Below the pieces are notes generated by a model, which made no database searches, had not been told where the DNA came from, and was given only the letters and a program-made list of their open reading frames with translations. The position numbers and the translations under genes are program-made. This document shows, in pieces, positions 44,777 to 54,512 of a DNA stretch of 64,000 nucleotides. Every line of letters begins with the position of its first letter. Position 1 is the first letter of the stretch. The stretch is from Haloarcula pelagica (GTDB lineage Archaea > Halobacteriota > Halobacteria > Halobacteriales > Haloarculaceae), in NCBI RefSeq assembly GCF_030127105.1, contig NZ_CP126161.1, positions 1,116,001 through 1,180,000 of the forward strand, in the 5' to 3' direction.

Positions 44777-45037
44777 TCACCTATCTGTTCGCCGTGTTCC
44801 AAAATAATAGAGGGGGACAAACCCAGGAACCAAGAATGGATACACAATCGGACCGGCCATAGCCGATTCTGTTCTTGCAATACCGATGATTCCTATCATC
44901 GTCACAAGAAGGTATCCGACACCTGCTGCCAGGAACCCATCTGTCATTTCGGAAGACCAGGAAATCACTGCAAGAGTAATTGCGCAGATTTGGCCCCACG
45001 CGCCAAAGCGACATAGGGTCGTTGGCTCTCGTTTCAT
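44777..45037 (-). CDS. small membrane protein
   Basis: An 86-residue protein with three hydrophobic segments (WGQICAITLAVISW, GFLAAGVGYLLVTMIGIIGI, IVYPFLVPGFVPLYYFG). An agtaattagc box on this strand lies about 27 bases before the ATG, fitting a leaderless transcript. No family recognised. Confidence 0.55.
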   Translation of the reverse strand: MKREPTTLCRFGAWGQICAITLAVISWSSEMTDGFLAAGVGYLLVTMIGIIGIARTESAMAGPIVYPFLVPGFVPLYYFGTRRTDR

Positions 45038-45260
45038 TCTTGTAGTATTCCTCTTCAGTGCTAATTACTGTGTGGAGCCAAACGCGTATACCCTACGTGT
45101 AGCTCCAGACCTGGAGTAGTTGTGGGCGTTCGACGGAAAGCGCGGTTATTTTCCGGATTATCCTCGTATTCTCGCGTGCACTTCTGTTAAGTGGGTTAAA
45201 AAACAGTCACTTCAATTAGCACTCAGCTTACGCTACTCGCCGCCCTACTAGTCCACCCAA

Positions 45261-46853
45261 ATGCCGACGACCGCCACCGAACAATCGGTCAGGACCGAAA
45301 CGAGAATGAAAGCCGTCGCGGCCACAGAGTACGGCGGCCCGGAAGTCCTCCGACTCACCACGGCGTCGAAACCCACCCCGGTACCCGATGAGGTCCTAAT
45401 CCGCGTCCGCGCGTCTACCGTTGGCCCGGCCAACTCGGCGATGCGCGAAGGCCGACCGTTCCTTGTCCGCTTCTTCAGCGGCCTTCGACGACCCACAGCC
45501 ATTCCGGGTGACGCCTTCGCCGGAGAGATTGCGGCCGTCGGCAGGGACGTCACCCACTTCGCCGTCGGCGACCGGGTATTCGGTACGACTGCGCCCGAGT
45601 CTGGCACTCACGCCGAGTACGTCTGTGTCCCCGAGGATAGTACGCTCGAACTGACACCGACGGGGGTGAGCGACGCAGAGGCCGCCGCCGTCGCCGACAA
45701 CGGCCTCACAGCGATGCTGTTCCTCCAAGACGTGGCCAATCTCCAGCCCGGTCAGTCTATCCTCATCAACGGTGCCTCGGGTGGCATCGGGACGTTCGCC
45801 GTCCAGCTCGCCACCAACGTCGGCGCCAAGGTCACCGGCGTCTGCAGCACCAGAAACGTAGATCTCGTGCGATCACTCGGCGCTGACGCGGTCGTGATGG
45901 CCGCTGAGACGACTAGCACGACCGGCAACGAGACGTTCAACTCGTCGCAGACCGTCTGGGTTGATTTCGAGAATGAGCGTACCCGTATTGAGCGTGACAC
46001 CGGGTCCAGCGAGCTAATTACTGTCCGCAACGAAAGCGGCTCGGTGACCTACAACGTCGAGGACAACTCGGTCAACCGGTACGACTTCTCGTTCAACCGC
46101 ACGCAAAATGGAATATCCAATCTGCTCCGTCTGGTCGACGAGAACGAGACCACGTTCGAGGGGCAGGAACGTCTCGACGGTGATGAGACGTACCGGCTCT
46201 CCTTCGAACCGGACACGAGTGAAATGACCATTCCGGGCTCGGTTGACATCACCGTGTGGTTCGACACGGAGACGTCCCTCCCGAAACAGATTCACATGGT
46301 CGCCGAGTCCAGCGAGTTCAGCATCAACGTCACGCAGGAGTACCAGCGTATGAGCGTAGACGAGCAACTCTCTGACGACCGGTTCACCATCGATATCCCA
46401 GCCGACGCCGAGGGCCCCGACAGCGTTGAGGTCAATGCTGAGGACTCAGACAGCGTCGAAGTCGATGCGACAAGCTACGAGTCGCTACCCGCCCTCCGAA
46501 ACAACACGACGCAAGACGTTCCGTCGCCTGAACTGCCAGAGCCCTACAGCTTCGACCGCGGACACCTAGTCGAGGACGGTGACGAAACGTCGGTCATACT
46601 CCGGTACACGAACGGAGCAAACGAGACGCTGAGTGTCTCCCAGCACTCTACGACCGACTTCAACTACAGCGAAAGCGAGCGGTTCGACGCCGTTGAGTTC
46701 GGTGACCGAACCGGGTGGTACAGCGAGTTCAACAGCAACGACACAACGGTGTCGATGCTCGCCTGGGACTGTGGTGACAGCCGGTACACTCTTTCGGGCT
46801 CTTTGACTGAGTCCGAGGCGACCGATACTGCCAAGGCCATCACCTGTGAGTGA
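45261..46853 (+). CDS. chimera: MDR alcohol dehydrogenase head fused to LolA-like secreted tail
   Basis: A 530-residue open frame of two unrelated parts. Residues 1-212 are a zinc-less MDR oxidoreductase (MKAVAATEYGGPEVLRL, GDAFAGEIAAVGRDVTHFAV, the NADPH loop NGASGGIGTFAVQLA) that stops inside the Rossmann fold at SLGADAVVM. From there to the end the chain aligns with residues about 80-405 of the LolA-like protein at 59.5-60.7 kb (TVWVDFENERTRIE, DRFTIDIPADAE, TQDVPSPEL, DRTGWYSEF), but without its signal peptide. The dehydrogenase lacks its C-terminal third and the tail cannot be secreted. Met16 is an equally good start. Probably the product of recombination, yet the frame stays open. Confidence 0.8.
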   Translation: MPTTATEQSVRTETRMKAVAATEYGGPEVLRLTTASKPTPVPDEVLIRVRASTVGPANSAMREGRPFLVRFFSGLRRPTAIPGDAFAGEIAAVGRDVTHFAVGDRVFGTTAPESGTHAEYVCVPEDSTLELTPTGVSDAEAAAVADNGLTAMLFLQDVANLQPGQSILINGASGGIGTFAVQLATNVGAKVTGVCSTRNVDLVRSLGADAVVMAAETTSTTGNETFNSSQTVWVDFENERTRIERDTGSSELITVRNESGSVTYNVEDNSVNRYDFSFNRTQNGISNLLRLVDENETTFEGQERLDGDETYRLSFEPDTSEMTIPGSVDITVWFDTETSLPKQIHMVAESSEFSINVTQEYQRMSVDEQLSDDRFTIDIPADAEGPDSVEVNAEDSDSVEVDATSYESLPALRNNTTQDVPSPELPEPYSFDRGHLVEDGDETSVILRYTNGANETLSVSQHSTTDFNYSESERFDAVEFGDRTGWYSEFNSNDTTVSMLAWDCGDSRYTLSGSLTESEATDTAKAITCE

Positions 46854-47788
46854 CAGCGCAGCGGCAGCCAGTCGCTGCCTGCATCCGTAGCGCGTCGTCA
46901 ACTAGCCATTTTTATGACGCTGACTGCGGCGAGAGCAGCCGTCAGGGATTGCCGGACCCGGCACGCAAACATGGTTGTCGCTTATGCTGAGAGCGCCACG
47001 GCACGTTGTCGCCGGGACCCGTCTCGCGGCACTCACCCGGAAGAGTGTACTGCCCAGCTGATGGCGGCAGAGACACTCCAGTCCTCTGGCGCGGTGTTAG
47101 TGGGCCAATCTCTCTGGACGGCGCGATAGTCTGCTGGTGTTGTCACGTCACCGCCAGTGTCTCGGCGACACGGTTGCCGACATCTATGGCGGTATGTTCC
47201 CTAACCGACACCCGGAGTTCGTGGCGGGTGACCACTCGGGCTCGATAGTTCCACTGGTTCGTTTGGGCACCGGAGCAGTTCTCTCGGTAGCGACATTCAG
47301 GTTCAACAATCAACAGTGCAGAGAACTGGACTACTCCGGCTGTCATCAGAAGCGAAGCCTCCGGTCGTCCGAGGGCGTGTCGCTCTCTTAGACGGCAACG
47401 ATCTGTGCGATGCCTACGGCGCGGGGTCCTCGGGGTGTTCACACGGCGGCCAGCTTTACAATCCCCAGTGGAGCGACGGCGTACTCTTGTAGTGGTCCAC
47501 GGCCATTGTACTGTCACACTTTTGTCGATAAAAAAGCGGCAGGGTGGGGTGCGCCCGTGCCAGGGGAGCCAATGACCATCTCAGACAGCGTGGAAGACCA
47601 TGGAAGATGGTGGAACCGTTGGGACGGCCCCACGACATCAACCCTCCAGGGAATCGGTCATTGGAATGGACAGCTGCGACAGCAGGTCAGGAGCGCCACC
47701 CTCGCTGCCGCGTCTGGATTACCGACCCGGGAGGAGAAATAAAACGGAGCTGATTTTCTGAGCTAGAAAATCGGGCCCGTCGGGCAGA
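46854..47788. other. gap without a supported gene
   Basis: About 930 bases with several short open frames on both strands. None has the acidic composition, motifs or start signals of its neighbours. It may be decayed coding DNA between rearrangement points. I see no RNA gene or repeat here. Confidence 0.4.
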
Positions 47789-48598
47789 TCACTCTGGATA
47801 ATACCGTTCTCGATGGACGACTGTTGCCTCTCCGTCATCGAATATCGTGACGACTACCTCATCGCCCTCGGGGTTGATACTGACGGCGGCGTAGGCAGCG
47901 GTCTCGACGGTATTTATCGTGTTTTCAACACCTCTAACAGTTGAACGCACTACGATTCTGTCGCCTGTCTGATTCCCGGTGAACGTGACTGTCGCGGAGT
48001 CCACTTCCGTGCTGTCAGATGATTGCTCGAAGGTGACCGATTCGACTACGCGCTGAGCGGGAGGATATTGCTCGCGGTGGACAGTCGTCGTCTCCCCGTC
48101 GACTGTCGCGTTGACGAGTATTTCGTCGCCAGCCTGGCTGAGGTTCAGTTCGAGTACCCTATCGGTGCTGGCCTGTGCCGTGGACGTGACATCCGAACTG
48201 TTCAGCGCCTTAACTGACACAGTGTCCGCAGAGGTCGAGTTGGCTAACCGAATCTGTGCTGTGTTGTTTTGTTCGTCAAAGGTCACCTCATCGACGACCC
48301 GTGTTCCGAGCGGTTCCGACGGTTCAGTCGTTGTCTCCGACTGGATAGTCACATTCGTCATCGTGATCGTCGCACTCGCAGAGTTGTCTGTCGGCTCGAT
48401 TTTCTTCGTTCTCGTCGTTAACGAACAACTTATCACTACGATTTCCCCACTGGCATACAAAGCCCTCATCGGCGGTATCGCTGCCCTGTCGCTACTACCA
48501 AGTGCCTTCTTTGGCGTCTCGCTTCTGTTTACCGGACAGGAAATTGCCGTCAGGGACAAGGGTGTGCTCGACTCTATCCGAGGGAGCTGGGAGCTCAC
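47789..48598 (-). pseudogene. C-terminal fragment of a secreted surface protein
   Basis: The frame runs 269 codons, but only the part from about residue 70 looks native: acidic, Thr/Ser-rich beta repeats with VVDEVTFDEQNNTAQIRLAN, VVESVTFEQSSDSTEVDSAT and ending VVHRERYYPE. Each unit has a VVxxVTF start and a TTVHRE end, so this is a tandem surface-protein domain. The first 70 residues overlap, on the opposite strand, a truncated membrane-protein gene and are probably read-through. No signal peptide is present. It looks like the tail of a larger gene cut at about 48.4 kb. Confidence 0.55.
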
Positions 48599-48827
48599 TA
48601 GGGGCGTTCGTGGACGGTTATTCCTCCTTGCAGGGGTTCCGGCTGTGATTCAGATTCCGCTCTCGTTTGCCGTCGCCACGGCGCTCCCGGAACTGCCGGC
48701 CAACATCCTCACGATACTCGAAAGCACTGTCGTATCCTTCATCGTGCTATCGATCATGGCTCGTGCGTACGAGCAACGTGTCCATGCCACCGACGGGTCG
48801 TTCCGGACCGGCCCGCTCTCCGAGTGA
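48363..48827 (+). pseudogene. C-terminal half of a DUF7847-like membrane protein
   Basis: From about 48410 the frame reads KALIGGIAALSLLPSAFFGV, GQEIAVRDKGVLDSIRGSWE, LTRGVRGRLFLLAGVPAVIQ and ends in MARAYEQRVHATD. This aligns with the C-terminal half of the intact protein at 49.4-50.2 kb (RQEIALQNKNFVDALRDSWA, VVTRAYQQIKAD). The N-terminal half is absent, because the upstream sequence codes on the other strand. The GTG at 48363 is only a possible start. Confidence 0.6.
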
Positions 48828-49405
48828 GTGACTCACGACTGAAGTCGTGAACTCTTTGCTAGTCCCTGTGTGAGCTTTCCGAAGCGGTCCGAGCGGCTGA
48901 GGGCGGTTCCTCGGTCGGCCACTCGGGTTATTTATTTTTTCTGTGCCGGTACCATTGAGGGAGCCCCTTAGACTCTCGCGTGCAGACGGCCGTCCCGAAG
49001 ATACACCCACCCCAGGACGAACGCGAGCGTGACGGCAAAGCGGAGCAAGGTAAGCGTGCTCGAACTCCAGAACCTACCTGCTGTCGCGCCGATCCGGAGC
49101 AGTGCCGGGAACGATGTCCCCGCCGAGAGCTGCGAACTGGCCTGAAAGAGAAACCCGTTAGAGAGATTGTATGCATTCGACGAGGTCGAACCGCTTCTCA
49201 AATGCATGCACGACCATCGGGGCGCATAGCCGGATGACTGGCCGTAAATCCTTCTCTGGCCAGCCTATTGAGCCAACATAAATCGATGGAGTCGGAGCCG
49301 TATCTTCGTTGCTGGGACGAATGGCGGGCGTATATCAAAAGATTGCACCGAGAACAGATACATATATCTTACGCAAACTTACCAACGGGGAAATACACTT
49401 CAGTA
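48828..49405. other. gap with possible membrane-protein remnant
   Basis: No intact gene. On the minus strand around 48968-49130 a short hydrophobic stretch (LLRFAVTLAFVLGWVYL) could be the end of a lost membrane protein. A TATA-like acatatatct at about 49360 probably serves the membrane protein downstream. Confidence 0.35.
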
Positions 49406-49439
49406 TACTATGCCGCTGCTGGTCTTACCTGCGGATGCA

Positions 49440-50243
49440 ATGTCCCTCCAGATTGGTAGTGCATTCAGAGACGGTTTCGAACGGACAGTATCACCAAACG
49501 GTCTGCTGTTAATGGGTATCTTTCTCGTATTTAGCGCGGTAAACACAGTTCTCTCACAATCAGCCTCGCTGGCGGTACAGCAATATCTACAGGAGTTTCC
49601 GGTCCAGTCGGCGCAACTTGGTCCAGCTAGCTTTGGAACGGGTGAGGCGGCGTTAGCAGTGTCACTCCCGCTATCCGTGGTGTCCATCTTGACACTGATC
49701 ACCGTGTTCATCGCTGAAGCGCTCCGCATCGTCGGTATCCGGATGTTCGCTCCCGACGAGACCCTGTCACCGGCCGCCGACTCAATTCGAGATGGACTCC
49801 CGTTTGCGGTGCTGAATGGGGTTGCCGGCGGCATTATCGCCACAGTCCTCACGTACATCGGACTCGTCTTGCTGGTCGTTCCCGGCGTGTTTATCGCACT
49901 CTCGTTTTTCTTCGCCAGGCAGGAAATCGCACTGCAGAACAAGAATTTCGTCGACGCCCTCCGAGACAGTTGGGCGATGACACGCGGTGAACGCCTCGGG
50001 CTGTTTGTGCTCGGAGCGCTACTGTTCGTGGTCAGTCTGATTGCGAACAGTCCGGCGACGGTGCTCTTCTTCCTGAGCCCGCTTGCAGCTCTCGTAGTCG
50101 GCATGGTCACGAGCGCCGTTACGACGGTATTCGGTATCGCCGTCGTGACGCGTGCGTACCAGCAAATCAAAGCTGATGGGCAAGAGTTGGACAGCGGGCC
50201 AACGTCGGCCGACACGACCCAAGGCGGCGTGGACCTGTCCTAA
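49440..50243 (+). CDS. DUF7847-like polytopic membrane protein
   Basis: A 267-residue protein with six membrane helices. It starts MSLQIGSAFRDGFERTVSPN and contains LLMGIFLVFSAVNTVLSQ, IGLVLLVVPGVFIALSFFFA, RQEIALQNKNFVDALRDSWA and TRGERLGLFVLGALLFVVS. The Asp/Glu-rich helix after the fourth span (R-D-S-W-x-x-T-R-G) is characteristic of this haloarchaeal group. An in-frame ATG ten codons upstream (49410) is an alternative. Function unknown. A truncated copy lies 0.6 kb upstream. Confidence 0.7.
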   Translation: MSLQIGSAFRDGFERTVSPNGLLLMGIFLVFSAVNTVLSQSASLAVQQYLQEFPVQSAQLGPASFGTGEAALAVSLPLSVVSILTLITVFIAEALRIVGIRMFAPDETLSPAADSIRDGLPFAVLNGVAGGIIATVLTYIGLVLLVVPGVFIALSFFFARQEIALQNKNFVDALRDSWAMTRGERLGLFVLGALLFVVSLIANSPATVLFFLSPLAALVVGMVTSAVTTVFGIAVVTRAYQQIKADGQELDSGPTSADTTQGGVDLS

Positions 50244-50759
50244 GGAACTGCTGCTCGCATTTCAGCTGCAGTTCAGATTCAGCGTATCGTCACCAAGCCT
50301 CCCACCCCGGTCCAGACGGCCTCGATACGGTCGAATCAACCGTCTGATTACGGGTCGAATTGCTGCGTTGGGCCACGCGCGGGGTCGCGTAGAGAACCCC
50401 TCACGTCGGCTTCCGAACGCTGTTCACGCGTCTACCGAGCGAAGCAGGTCACAGATGCTCGACGGTGCTCGTCGAAAGATAGTACGTTGAGGGGCGGATC
50501 TACTGCGACCGTCATTCAGCACGAGACGAGCGGTATGGCGAGGTAGACCGCTGACTACGTTGCCGTCGGGAACACCGAAGTGAGAGATGAGGATACCGGC
50601 GTTAGTTAAACAGCCACCCGGTTTTAACAGCCCGAAACTGTGCGACGGAATATCAGTGGCACTGATGATAATCTGAATACGACATATGAAGCTCACAGAA
50701 CGGACTCCAGGGGGCCGAATACTGTATAGAAGTGCCGATGGTCGCCTTCGGCCACGTGG
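50244..50759. other. gap without a supported gene
   Basis: About 515 bases between the membrane protein and the CPBP remnant. Open frames are short and lack motifs or promoter-like signals. Nothing recognisable. Confidence 0.4.
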
Positions 50760-51510
50760 CGCATCTTGATCGCCCTCACGTTGACCGTTGGTGGCGCACT
50801 CACCGGTGCCGTTCTGGTGTAACTGCTCTCCATCCCGCCCTTTTCCGACCGGTGGTCGGACACTCTACTGCCGTCGTTGCTATCGTTGGCACGACAGTTG
50901 TGGTAGCTCGGCCTATCGACAAGCGAGACGTCACAGACTACGGGTTCGATATCTCGCTTGGCTGGGCTGTCGACGTTTCGCAGGGACACCGTTGGGTATC
51001 GTCCTTGTCGGGGGTGCGTTCGCTCTCGGCCGGAGTCAGTCGTCGCTGGTCGTCGTAGTCGGCGTTGCAGCAGGCACCGCTGACTTCTTTATGTTCGGGA
51101 TGCTTGTCGCCGGCGTTGGGTAGCTGTTCGTCAGCCTCTGGGAGGAAATTATTTTCAGGGGCTTTGCCTCGTGAATGACGCTACGGGGCTTTTTTCTCGT
51201 AAACTCCCGCGGTGGGCGGCGTTTCTCGGTGCCTGGGTGAGCAGTTCCACCGTCTATGGCGTGCTTCACGGCACGTTCGGAGCAATCCCCGCTGCCGACT
51301 CGCTCTAGTATGCTCTTTTCATGACGACTGTCATGGGTGGGTTATTGGGTGTCGCGTACGTTCTCTCCGATGGATCCGACTGTCGTCGGTCCGGTGTTCC
51401 TCGTCGGCTACGCGCTCGTCACAGGCTGGTTTTACGCCCGTCGTGGGTCCACTGAGTCTGCCGTTCAGGAGTTGCGATACGACTCGCGGTCGTCCCATCT
51501 CTCTCCGTGA
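50760..51510 (+). pseudogene. CPBP-family intramembrane protease remnant
   Basis: Fragments of one protein appear in all three plus-strand frames: ILIALTLTVGGALTGAVLV, then RPIDKRDVTDYGFDISLGWA, GIVLVGGAFALGRSQ and FFMFGMLVAGVG, a TAG, LFVSLWEEIIFRGFAS (catalytic E-E-x-x-F-R at 51142-51159), then a shifted RWAAFLGAWVSSSTVYGVLH with the catalytic His, and FMTTVMGGLLGVAYVLSDG. The order is that of the CPBP (Abi/CAAX-like) protease family. Several frameshifts and stops make it non-functional. CPBP proteases process prenylated or immunity-related membrane proteins. Confidence 0.8.
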
Positions 51511-51611
51511 CAAATCCAATATTGTCGCCACTGGTCCCACAATCAACGGGATTTTTACTTCTCCCGGAGGGAATTAGAATTACGGGATGGGCAGACGGCG
51601 TGAAGGGTTGG

Positions 51612-52355
51612 TCACTCCCGGACTGCGGCAATCACGAGCCGCGCTGCGGTCGGGCCCTGTCGTAGTAAGGCCCGTGGGAAGCGACGTCTCGCACCCGTGA
51701 TCGAATCCTCCAAGATGGCGGCGGCATCAGTGTGAATCCCCGGACCGTGGCCGAACAGAAGTCGATCGGGAGTTCGCCCCTCAAGGAGCTCTTGTGGCGG
51801 GACTAACCGGTGAGTGAGAAAGACCCCTACCTCCTCGGTACCGACAGTATACCCCGGAGCAGTTCCCAAAATGTCGGGAAAGTAGAACGTAGATGTCGGT
51901 TCGTGCCAAGCGATCGTTTCCGTCCAGCCCGGGAGGGACGTACACCGCTCGACGCGGATACCGCTCTCGGCGATCTGACTATCAGTACGTTTGACTGGTG
52001 TATCGAGGCGGTCGGGGACCCGGCCGAGCCAGTGCGGGACGTGGACAGGAACGTCGTACCGCTTGGCGATCGTGTCGGCGTCTCGAGCGTGGTAGTCAGA
52101 GAGGACTGCGACACCAGCCACCGGCCCGAGATCGGCTAAGAGTTCGTCGACGCCGGGGACATCTATTGGATCGACGATCCAGACGCCTTCGTCGGTCGAA
52201 ATCGCGTGGCTCGCACGTTGACCGTCTTCTTGTGGATGGGCTAACCACCCGACGACATCATCGTATTCATCTATGGTATACAACGCCGGAGGGGAAGACC
52301 GTTCGTAGGCAGGCACAGCACTCCAGTTGTAGCCGGGAGTGATAAATCGCCACAC
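51612..52355 (-). CDS. degenerate metallo-beta-lactamase-like protein
   Basis: A 247-residue soluble protein. The order GVWIVDPIDVPGVDELLADL, VAGVAVLSDYHARDADTIAK, VPVHVPHWLGRVPD, WHEPTSTFYFPDILGTAPGY and LLFGHGPGIH follows the metallo-beta-lactamase fold strand by strand. The metal motif H-x-H-x-D-H is reduced to HARDA, and the later His appears in FGHG. Fewer metal ligands suggest a non-hydrolytic or divergent member. Haloarchaeal relatives are unnamed. No signal peptide. Confidence 0.6.
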   Translation of the reverse strand: MWRFITPGYNWSAVPAYERSSPPALYTIDEYDDVVGWLAHPQEDGQRASHAISTDEGVWIVDPIDVPGVDELLADLGPVAGVAVLSDYHARDADTIAKRYDVPVHVPHWLGRVPDRLDTPVKRTDSQIAESGIRVERCTSLPGWTETIAWHEPTSTFYFPDILGTAPGYTVGTEEVGVFLTHRLVPPQELLEGRTPDRLLFGHGPGIHTDAAAILEDSITGARRRFPRALLRQGPTAARLVIAAVRE

Positions 52356-52710
52356 TCTCCGATAACGCTCACGTGTTCCATACGGTATTCCAGGGGTGAG
52401 ACCGTCTCCCGTTCGAGAACCCCGTATTCAGGAGTTGAACAAAACTGACAGTGAACTTGATTTCGTTGTAGGTCGCATCAGCGTCCACCGTCCCAACATT
52501 GGGAACAGTATCCGTCGAGACCGGCTAACACGACGCTCGGACCCTTGCGGATTAGCGACCGAGAACAGGTGTTCAGCTGCGAGGCGGCTTCCCAGTCATC
52601 CGATTACTCACTCTGAAACTGAATTCACTGACAGATGTGACAAACCGGAGTACACCTACAACAACGACCATGGTTCAGGGTTTTATACTCGGCAATATAC
52701 ACCTTCGACA
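52356..52710. other. intergenic region with a promoter for the winged-helix gene
   Basis: Divergent spacer of about 355 bases. A ttttatactc box at 52681-52690 lies 25 bases before the ATG at 52711, fitting a leaderless promoter. No other feature recognised. Confidence 0.5.
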
Positions 52711-53055
52711 ATGGCAATACCAGGTTGGCTCTGGACTGGGTCCGACGGAGAAGGGGCACAATCGACTAGCTTCTCGGATACCTCCGAGATCAGGGAAGCG
52801 ACCGACGTTTTTGACGTTCTGTCACACGCGACTCGTCTCACGATTCTCATCCACCTTCACGACCAAACACGGCCAGTCTTGTATAACGAACTTCGAGAAG
52901 CGACGTCAGTCAGGGATAAAGGGAGGTTCAATTACCATCTCCGGCAGTTGGAGGGACTCGTTCGATCGTCCGAGGGAAAGTATACCCTGACCCGACGTGG
53001 CGAGAAACTCGTCCGGAGCGTCTTAAGCGATCAGGAACCTCTCGTGAGACAGTAG
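52711..53055 (+). CDS. ArsR-like winged-helix transcription regulator
   Basis: A 114-residue protein. The helix-turn-helix has ATDVFDVLSHATRLTILIHL, LYNELREATSVRDKGRFNYH, LRQLEGLVRSSEGKYTLTRR and a closing GEKLVRSVLSDQ. The ATG at 52711 was chosen because a TATA box sits 25 bases upstream. Longer reading frames run through that promoter. The pattern matches haloarchaeal ArsR/HTH_20 regulators, which often sense small molecules. The azlC gene downstream may be a target. Confidence 0.78.
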   Translation: MAIPGWLWTGSDGEGAQSTSFSDTSEIREATDVFDVLSHATRLTILIHLHDQTRPVLYNELREATSVRDKGRFNYHLRQLEGLVRSSEGKYTLTRRGEKLVRSVLSDQEPLVRQ

Positions 53056-53165
53056 GACGTAGTCAGAAGAAATCGATTTCTCCAAATCCTTACTATCTCG
53101 TCCGCAGGATTACTCGGGCGTGATCGTTTCGACCACCGACCGGAACCTCGGCAGGAGTACACACC

Positions 53166-53900
53166 ATGGGAACTGATGCCGCGAGTCGATTGTCTTCCAC
53201 GGCTGAGACGGACTCGACCGTGCAGTTCTCCTTTGCGGGTATTCGGGCCGGGTTTGTCGAATGTATCCCTGTCGCCCTCGGCGTGGCTGGCTACGGTATC
53301 GTCTTCGGAGTCCTTGCTCGACAGGCGGGATTGAGTATCGTCGAGTCCGGGCTCATGAGCGCAACTGTTCTCGCAGGAGCAGCACAGCTGATCGCTATCA
53401 ACCTATGGGAAACCCCTCTCCCAGTGAGTACGATTATCGGAACGACGGCTATCGTCAACCTTCGTTACGTACTCATGGGAGCGGCACTCCGACCGTGGTT
53501 CAAGCAACTGTCTCCCCTCGAAGCCTACGTGAGCGTCTTTTTCACGGCCGATGAGAATTGGGCACTGACTATAGGACAGCTCAAGTCCGGGGAACAGAAG
53601 GGTGCGTATCTACTCGGTAGTGGACTCACTATCTGGTTATTCTGGGTCCTCGCGACGGTTATCGGTGCTGTCGCGGGTGGCGCTATCGGAGACCCAACCA
53701 AGTATGGACTCGATTTCGTTCTGACTGCCGTCTTCGTCGCTATCGCCGTCGAACTCTGGGAGGGACAATCGAGTATCCTCCCGTGGGGAACGGCTTTGGC
53801 TATCGCTGTTCTCAGTGCGCAGGTTCTGCCGGGACGCTGGTACATCCTTCTCGGCGGACTCGCTGGCTTTCTCGTGGAGGTGATCCGATTCGATGACTAA
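53166..53900 (+). CDS. azlC: AzlC-family branched-chain amino acid exporter subunit
   Basis: A 244-residue membrane protein with the AzlC hallmarks: GIRAGFVECIPVALGVAGYG, ARQAGLSIVESGLMSATVLA, GAAQLIAINLW, LRYVLMGAAL and FFTADENWALTIG. AzlC is the large subunit of an AzlCD exporter for branched-chain amino acids or analogues. It overlaps azlD by eight bases. A winged-helix regulator lies just upstream. Confidence 0.9.
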   Translation: MGTDAASRLSSTAETDSTVQFSFAGIRAGFVECIPVALGVAGYGIVFGVLARQAGLSIVESGLMSATVLAGAAQLIAINLWETPLPVSTIIGTTAIVNLRYVLMGAALRPWFKQLSPLEAYVSVFFTADENWALTIGQLKSGEQKGAYLLGSGLTIWLFWVLATVIGAVAGGAIGDPTKYGLDFVLTAVFVAIAVELWEGQSSILPWGTALAIAVLSAQVLPGRWYILLGGLAGFLVEVIRFDD

Positions 53901-54204
53901 TCCGCAGTTGGACCCATTTATTATCGCTGTGATCGCTGGAATGAGCGTCGCGACGTACGTCACGAAAGCGGGTGGGTTGTGGCTACTCGGCCGCGTCAAC
54001 ATTTCACAGCGGGTAGAAGCGGGGCTCCAAATGCTTCCCGGAGGCATAGTACTGTCCATTCTTGGACCAGAATTAGCCACCTCTGGACCGGCGGAGTGGA
54101 GTGCCGCCGCTATCGTCCTCCTTGTGGTGTGGCGAACGGAGAATGTATTTCTCGGACTTCTGGGGGGCGTCGGCGGCCTTCTGATATTCCGGAGCGTCGT
54201 TTAG
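53893..54204 (+). CDS. azlD: AzlD-family exporter subunit
   Basis: A 103-residue protein with four membrane segments, including FIIAVIAGMSVATYVTKAGG, GLQMLPGGIVLSILGPELAT and IVLLVVWRTENVFLGLLGGV. This is the usual AzlD size and pattern. It starts inside the azlC coding sequence and would complete the exporter. Confidence 0.88.
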   Translation: MTNPQLDPFIIAVIAGMSVATYVTKAGGLWLLGRVNISQRVEAGLQMLPGGIVLSILGPELATSGPAEWSAAAIVLLVVWRTENVFLGLLGGVGGLLIFRSVV

Positions 54205-54512
54205 CGAACTCGTTGGCACGTCAACGTCTGATTGTGACGGACCAAACAAACGCCAATCCAGTACCATCGGCCGTGGTTAGTTAAGCACGAAATGTGAGAC
54301 TGGAGAGTTGCCGTATCCATGGTTTTTGTGCCCACAACAGCCGCTCTAACCGAAGTTCTTCTCGATACCGTGTATTTCTGGAATTCGTCCTGCTGTATGT
54401 CGTTCACGACATCGAGTGATCTTTGAAACTATAGAATCAAGCGACACTTAGCGATTCACCACGGCCGAGCAATCAAGAAATTAATCACAGAGCGGTCAGA
54501 CCTTACGACCGC
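54205..54512. other. intergenic region with a promoter-like box
   Basis: About 310 bases. A gaaattaatc box about 30 bases before the ATG at 54513 fits a leaderless promoter for the next gene. The rest has no recognisable feature. Confidence 0.4.

Noticed and set aside
46854..47788. Possible IS or transposase remnant in the gap behind the chimera.
   Set aside because: No DDE or OrfB-type motif and no terminal repeats could be read on either strand.
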